A stretch of DNA of 64,000 bases from Trichodesmium sp002260545 (lineage in GTDB: Bacteria; Cyanobacteriota; Cyanobacteriia; Cyanobacteriales; Microcoleaceae): the NCBI RefSeq assembly GCF_050016015.1, contig NZ_JBNHEQ010000298.1:1-64000 (forward strand), read 5' to 3'. The notes below the pieces were generated by a model. That model searched no databases. It saw only the letters and a program-made list of their open reading frames with translations, and was not told the DNA's origin. Positions 61,701 through 64,000 of the stretch are shown here, one piece after another. How positions within the stretch are numbered: the stretch's first letter is position 1; every line of letters starts with the position of its first letter. The position numbers and the translations under genes were made by a program.

Positions 61701-62512
61701 CCACTAAAAATATTGATGGGTATTACATTCTGAATAGATACCAAAAAACAAAGCTACAGGAATTAATAGATGATGATGGGATTCAAAGAGGAATTACTCC
61801 CTCTTTGCAAAAAGCTTTTATCGTTGATGAGGAAAGTATCATTAAATTTTCACTAGAAAAAGAGTTTATTTTTCCTACTGTTACAGGTGGTAAGGATGTC
61901 AAAAAATATCTAGTTAAAGATGTTAGTAAAAAAATTATCTACACCCGAAAAATAGATCCTCTTGAATCTATCCCTAAAATAATCAGCTATCTCCAAACTT
62001 TTAGAAATCAAATAACCTCTAAAGAAGTCAAAGAAGGCAAACACCCTTTTTGGTCTTTGAGCCGACCCAGAAACAAAGAATTATTTCTTAAAACAGAAAA
62101 AATTATTGGCGTAATTACTGGAGACAGAATAATTGCTGCATTAGATATTAATCAGATATTTCCCACAGATGGATTATACGTTATGGCAACTAATGTAAGT
62201 TGTTCAAATAAATTTATTGTTGGAGTTTTGAACTCAAAGTTATTGACATATTTTTACAGATTATTATCAATGGAGACTAATAGAACATTAGCTCAAATAA
62301 AGCCAACAATTTTAAAGGATTTGCCGATTGAATTTGACAATCAACAAATAGTTATACAAATTGAATCTATAGTTGACAAAATTATTACTACCAAAAAATC
62401 TAAAACTAATCCTGATACAACAGAATTAGAAACACAAATAGACAGACTGGTTTATCAACTTTATAAATTAACAGAAGCAGAAATGAAAATTGTGGAAGAA
62501 ACAACAACCTAG
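58766..62512 (+). CDS. Type IIG-like restriction-modification fusion (Eco57I-type methylase)
   Basis: 1248 aa combining nuclease, methyltransferase and specificity regions. An N-terminal PD-(D/E)xK site is visible at Asp73 (KNDLVIHN) and Glu91-x-Lys93 (ILEIKKPT). The adenine methyltransferase has motif I DPAVGSGHFL (about residues 546-555) and motif IV NPPW (839-842). A coiled-coil region lies at about 760-810. The C-terminal third (about 880-1240) resembles target-recognition sequence with LPIEF near its end. Residues 660-668 (YGRSMQRPY) are translated from a 28-bp REP palindrome and interrupt a stretch that normally runs directly into LETLPNIDIN. No separate methylase or S gene is present. 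Confidence 0.88.
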   Translation: MNLLPPRKALNKAYLKVRPSRKNIEKFKDNLKLLLEQINEAESEEFHKTLISQFLQETFYKPNHFINTKGKNDLVIHNSKDQKSNVGIILEIKKPTNTKEMLKVNNLNTKAFQELVLYFLRESLQENNLEIKYLVATNVYQWFIFDAQLFDKYFAQDKSLVQKFHDFEAGRLTGRKTDFFYREIAQPAIESIKGEITFTYFDIREYQTYLQSTESQNDKKLIVLYKLLSPEHLLKLPFANDSNSLDKKFYGELLHIIGLTEIKKANKKLIQRQTENQRNRGSLIEKAIFQLDSLYKISRLEKPEQYGENYQEQLFNISLELVITWINRILFIKLLEAQLINYHKGDSSFAFLNLEKVPTYQELNNLFFNVLARKYSDRQGKEKEVFAKVPYLNSSLFEPTEMEQQTIFISNLTEEKLPIFSETVLKDSQGKKRRGELNSLEYLFEFLDAYDFSSEGSEAIQEDNKTLINASVLGLIFEKINGYKDGSYFTPGFITMYMCRETISRAVVQKFNDIKSWNCQNLEQLYDKITDKKEANQIINSLKICDPAVGSGHFLVSALNEIIAIKSELKILLDRKGKTLRDYQFAVVNDELVVTDDDGKLFEYYPNNQESQRVQEAIFHEKQTIIENCLFGVDINPNSVKICQLRLWIELLKNAYYKMYGRSMQRPYELETLPNIDINIKCGNSLISRYGLDSDLRQAFKKNKWNIESYQNAVQTYRRAESKQQKREMERLIQDIKGNFRTTLQGIDPKKKKLRNLEYEVDDLVNKNQLSLFEETKAEKKAREKKIDNLNNQIDKLRVKIAEIESGKVYENSLEWRFEFPEVLNDNGDFVGFDVVIGNPPWGAKIEQKQLQHIKTINSDIVVRTTDSFMFFINLTFSLKSKFGIICQIIPDVILYQVDNERLRTKIFQKSQLEIAINLGDGIFEDVSRPACIILMTSNISNLSLVGEYSIGSHKKLSNHLLTELKTSSFLEIPNQIIATKNIDGYYILNRYQKTKLQELIDDDGIQRGITPSLQKAFIVDEESIIKFSLEKEFIFPTVTGGKDVKKYLVKDVSKKIIYTRKIDPLESIPKIISYLQTFRNQITSKEVKEGKHPFWSLSRPRNKELFLKTEKIIGVITGDRIIAALDINQIFPTDGLYVMATNVSCSNKFIVGVLNSKLLTYFYRLLSMETNRTLAQIKPTILKDLPIEFDNQQIVIQIESIVDKIITTKKSKTNPDTTELETQIDRLVYQLYKLTEAEMKIVEETTT
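60742..60769. repeat. REP palindrome inside the restriction-modification coding sequence
   Basis: GTACGGACGTTCC plus GCAACGTCCCTAC, the same 28-base unit as the intergenic palindromes. It sits in frame and adds about ten residues to the protein. Confidence 0.85.
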
Positions 62513-62986
62513 CTCAAAATATTTATCTAAAAATATTAGATGTAGCGGAGTAGGAACGTTTTCAGCTAAGAGCTGACATTAAACTTATAGCGTGCGCGAA
62601 ATGTTTGCGGAGCATTCCGGAACGGAAAACGCATTTTTGCCTGTCCAACGTTTCTACAAGGTGATCATTATATTATTGGTTTCACAGAAATCACAAAAGC
62701 TAATAAAAAACTTACAACGGGTTCCAACTTATAGCGGTTTTCAGAAAGATAGAATACACCTTGAATAACAAAAACCCTTGTAGGGAGGTTCCATGGAACG
62801 TCACTACTGTGGTCTACCTAAGTGAAAACTGCTATAATGAGGTACACCCGTCACGAGCAAGATGTACGGTTCCCGAAAAATCGCACTGGGAAGATTTAAT
62901 TTTTAATATCTGTAGTTCATAATAGCAATTTTCTGTAAAAGAGCGATCGCGAATCCTACCCACAATATAAAATATACCCACAAAAC
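62513..62986. other. Intergenic region with a small palindromic element
   Basis: A REP core (TTTGCGGAGCATTCCGGAACGG) lies near 62602. An element with TATAGCGGTTTTCA and TGAAAACTGCTATAA ends occupies 62730-62837 with an imperfect palindrome at 62780-62807. A GCGATCGC octamer is at about 62943. Confidence 0.6.
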
Positions 62987-63628
62987 ATGAACCAAACCCA
63001 AACCCGATTACCCACAGACACCTGGATAAGAGCAACTTGCTCAGAATACATCCAAACTCTTGAAGACCCAAGTTATGAAAAAGCTAAAGTTTACTACCAC
63101 AAAGGAAGACTCCGAATAGAAATGTCACCAATAGGAAATGACCACGCTAGTGACCACACAGTTATCATTACTGCAGTTGCTTTCTTTGCTGCCACTAAAA
63201 ATATTGAGCTAAATGGTAAAGATAATTGTACCTACCGCAAAACTGGATATCAAGCAACTCAACCTGACGTTTCCTATTACATTGGGGAAAGTGCTGATGT
63301 CATTCCTTGGGGAACTTCTTTTATTGATCTGGATATTTATCCTCCACCAACTCTAGTGATCGAAGTTGCTAATACTTCTTTTGCTGATGATATAGGGGAA
63401 AAACGTTTGCTTTATGAAGCAGTTAAGATTACTGAATATTGGATAGTTGATGTGCAGAATGTAGAAATTATTGCTTTTGCTGTTGCTGACGGTGGTAGTA
63501 GAAAAATTAATCAGTCTCAAGTTTTACCTGGTTTAGACATTTCTGTATTAGAGGAAGCACTTCAGCGTACTCCTCAAACAAATGAAACTCAAGTTTATAC
63601 TTGGTTATTACAGCAGTTTCAATCTTAG
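62987..63628 (+). CDS. Uma2-family PD-(D/E)xK nuclease-like protein
   Basis: 213 aa, a second family member clearly different from the one at 22126. Core residues are the Asp in TQPDVSYYIGE (about residue 91) and the Glu in TLVIEVANTSFADDIGEKRLLYEAV (about 126). The Lys usual after Glu-x is replaced by Asn, and the later Lys in GEKR may substitute, as in many relatives. The end is longer than usual (LEEALQRTPQTNETQVYTWLLQQF). The function of the family is not established. It follows the restriction-modification gene on the same strand after about 470 bases. Confidence 0.82.
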   Translation: MNQTQTRLPTDTWIRATCSEYIQTLEDPSYEKAKVYYHKGRLRIEMSPIGNDHASDHTVIITAVAFFAATKNIELNGKDNCTYRKTGYQATQPDVSYYIGESADVIPWGTSFIDLDIYPPPTLVIEVANTSFADDIGEKRLLYEAVKITEYWIVDVQNVEIIAFAVADGGSRKINQSQVLPGLDISVLEEALQRTPQTNETQVYTWLLQQFQS

Positions 63629-64000
63629 CAAGGGAGTGGGGGAGTAGGGGAGTAGGGGAGTAGGGGAGTGAAGGAGTAGAGGAGTAGAGGAGTATCATAA
63701 TATTAACTAACCTACAACAAACCCGGTTTCTGATAACAGAGGTTTAATCTCCCAACCCTAGCAAAAATAGGATTTGGAAACCAAACCCCTAAAGTTTTTT
63801 TCACAAATCATTAACGATTCCTATATAATATCTTTCTGTTTTTGAAACCAAATAGAAGTAGTGCGTTAAATTTTGGGGCGGGTTTATTTCATCTAATGGT
63901 TAAACTCCTTAATTTAACGCGGAACCAGCCCCTACTATTGCACAATTTTAGATATGTCGGTCTACTACTCGGCTATACCGGACATAATATTAATTATCAA
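63629..64000. other. Window end: G-rich tandem repeats and half MITE
   Basis: GGGGGAGTAGGGGAGTAGGGG decamers at 63634-63690 (G-quadruplex pattern), then a copy of the CAGCCCCTACTATTGCACAATTTTAG repeat near 63928. A CCGGACATAATATTA end of the TATCATGTCCGG family lies at 63979-63993; its other end would be outside the window or missing. Confidence 0.55.

Overview
The window looks like chromosome of a filamentous, non-heterocystous marine cyanobacterium of the Trichodesmium/Okeania type (inference). The evidence is AT-rich DNA, scattered GCGATCGC (HIP1) octamers, typically cyanobacterial genes (Tab2-like protein, GUN4 domain, DUF928, DUF3143 beside a J-domain protein, CHAT protein), an intein, a group II intron relic, and an unusually large non-coding share packed with short repeats. 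I see no tRNA, rRNA or CRISPR array.

Layout. 1-1255: 3' end of a decayed group II intron. 1309-7100: housekeeping genes cdaA-uppS, DUF3143 and J-domain proteins, an orphan ribbon-helix-helix protein, and lepA. 7684-13295: UDP-sugar pathway. UDP-glucuronate decarboxylase, interrupted by a 427-residue intein, and UDP-glucose dehydrogenase are separated by a broken tnpB. 13.3-17.7 kb: a decay zone in which an aldehyde dehydrogenase survives between an alcohol dehydrogenase pseudogene carrying two inserted elements and a 3-hydroxyacyl-CoA dehydrogenase split by an AT-rich element. 17.9-22.7 kb: an EF-hand protein, a NERD-helicase with an in-frame amber codon followed by a TPR/cold-shock-like protein, and a Uma2 protein. 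22.7-27 kb: a 222-bp tandem repeat, ppsA and a divergent HxlR regulator.

27-33.2 kb is mostly repeats around a CHAT caspase-like protease with a membrane-anchored TPR tail. It is followed by a separate membrane-TPR protein that is a paralogue of that tail, and then an IS5-type relic. 33.6-45.6 kb holds ddl, galT, a DUF928 protein with a truncated copy beside it, a complete cysteine-poor TnpB element, a TspO-like membrane protein, an LRAT-domain protein, mtnP and a Tab2-like protein. 45.8-58.5 kb holds a frameshifted TPR-methyltransferase, an AvtA-like aminotransferase, GH57, a PEP-CTERM GDSL hydrolase, an exported GUN4-like protein, an M15 peptidase homologue, an aspartoacylase, yidD and an EVE protein. 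58.7-63.6 kb holds a large single-chain restriction-modification protein with a REP palindrome inside its reading frame, and a second Uma2 protein.

The two strongest leads are the CHAT protease with its paralogous tail-only partner, and the repeat biology. At least seven families of small palindromic or MITE-like elements are present. Some are nested with a recognisable empty site elsewhere in the window, two have broken genes, and one has become part of a protein.
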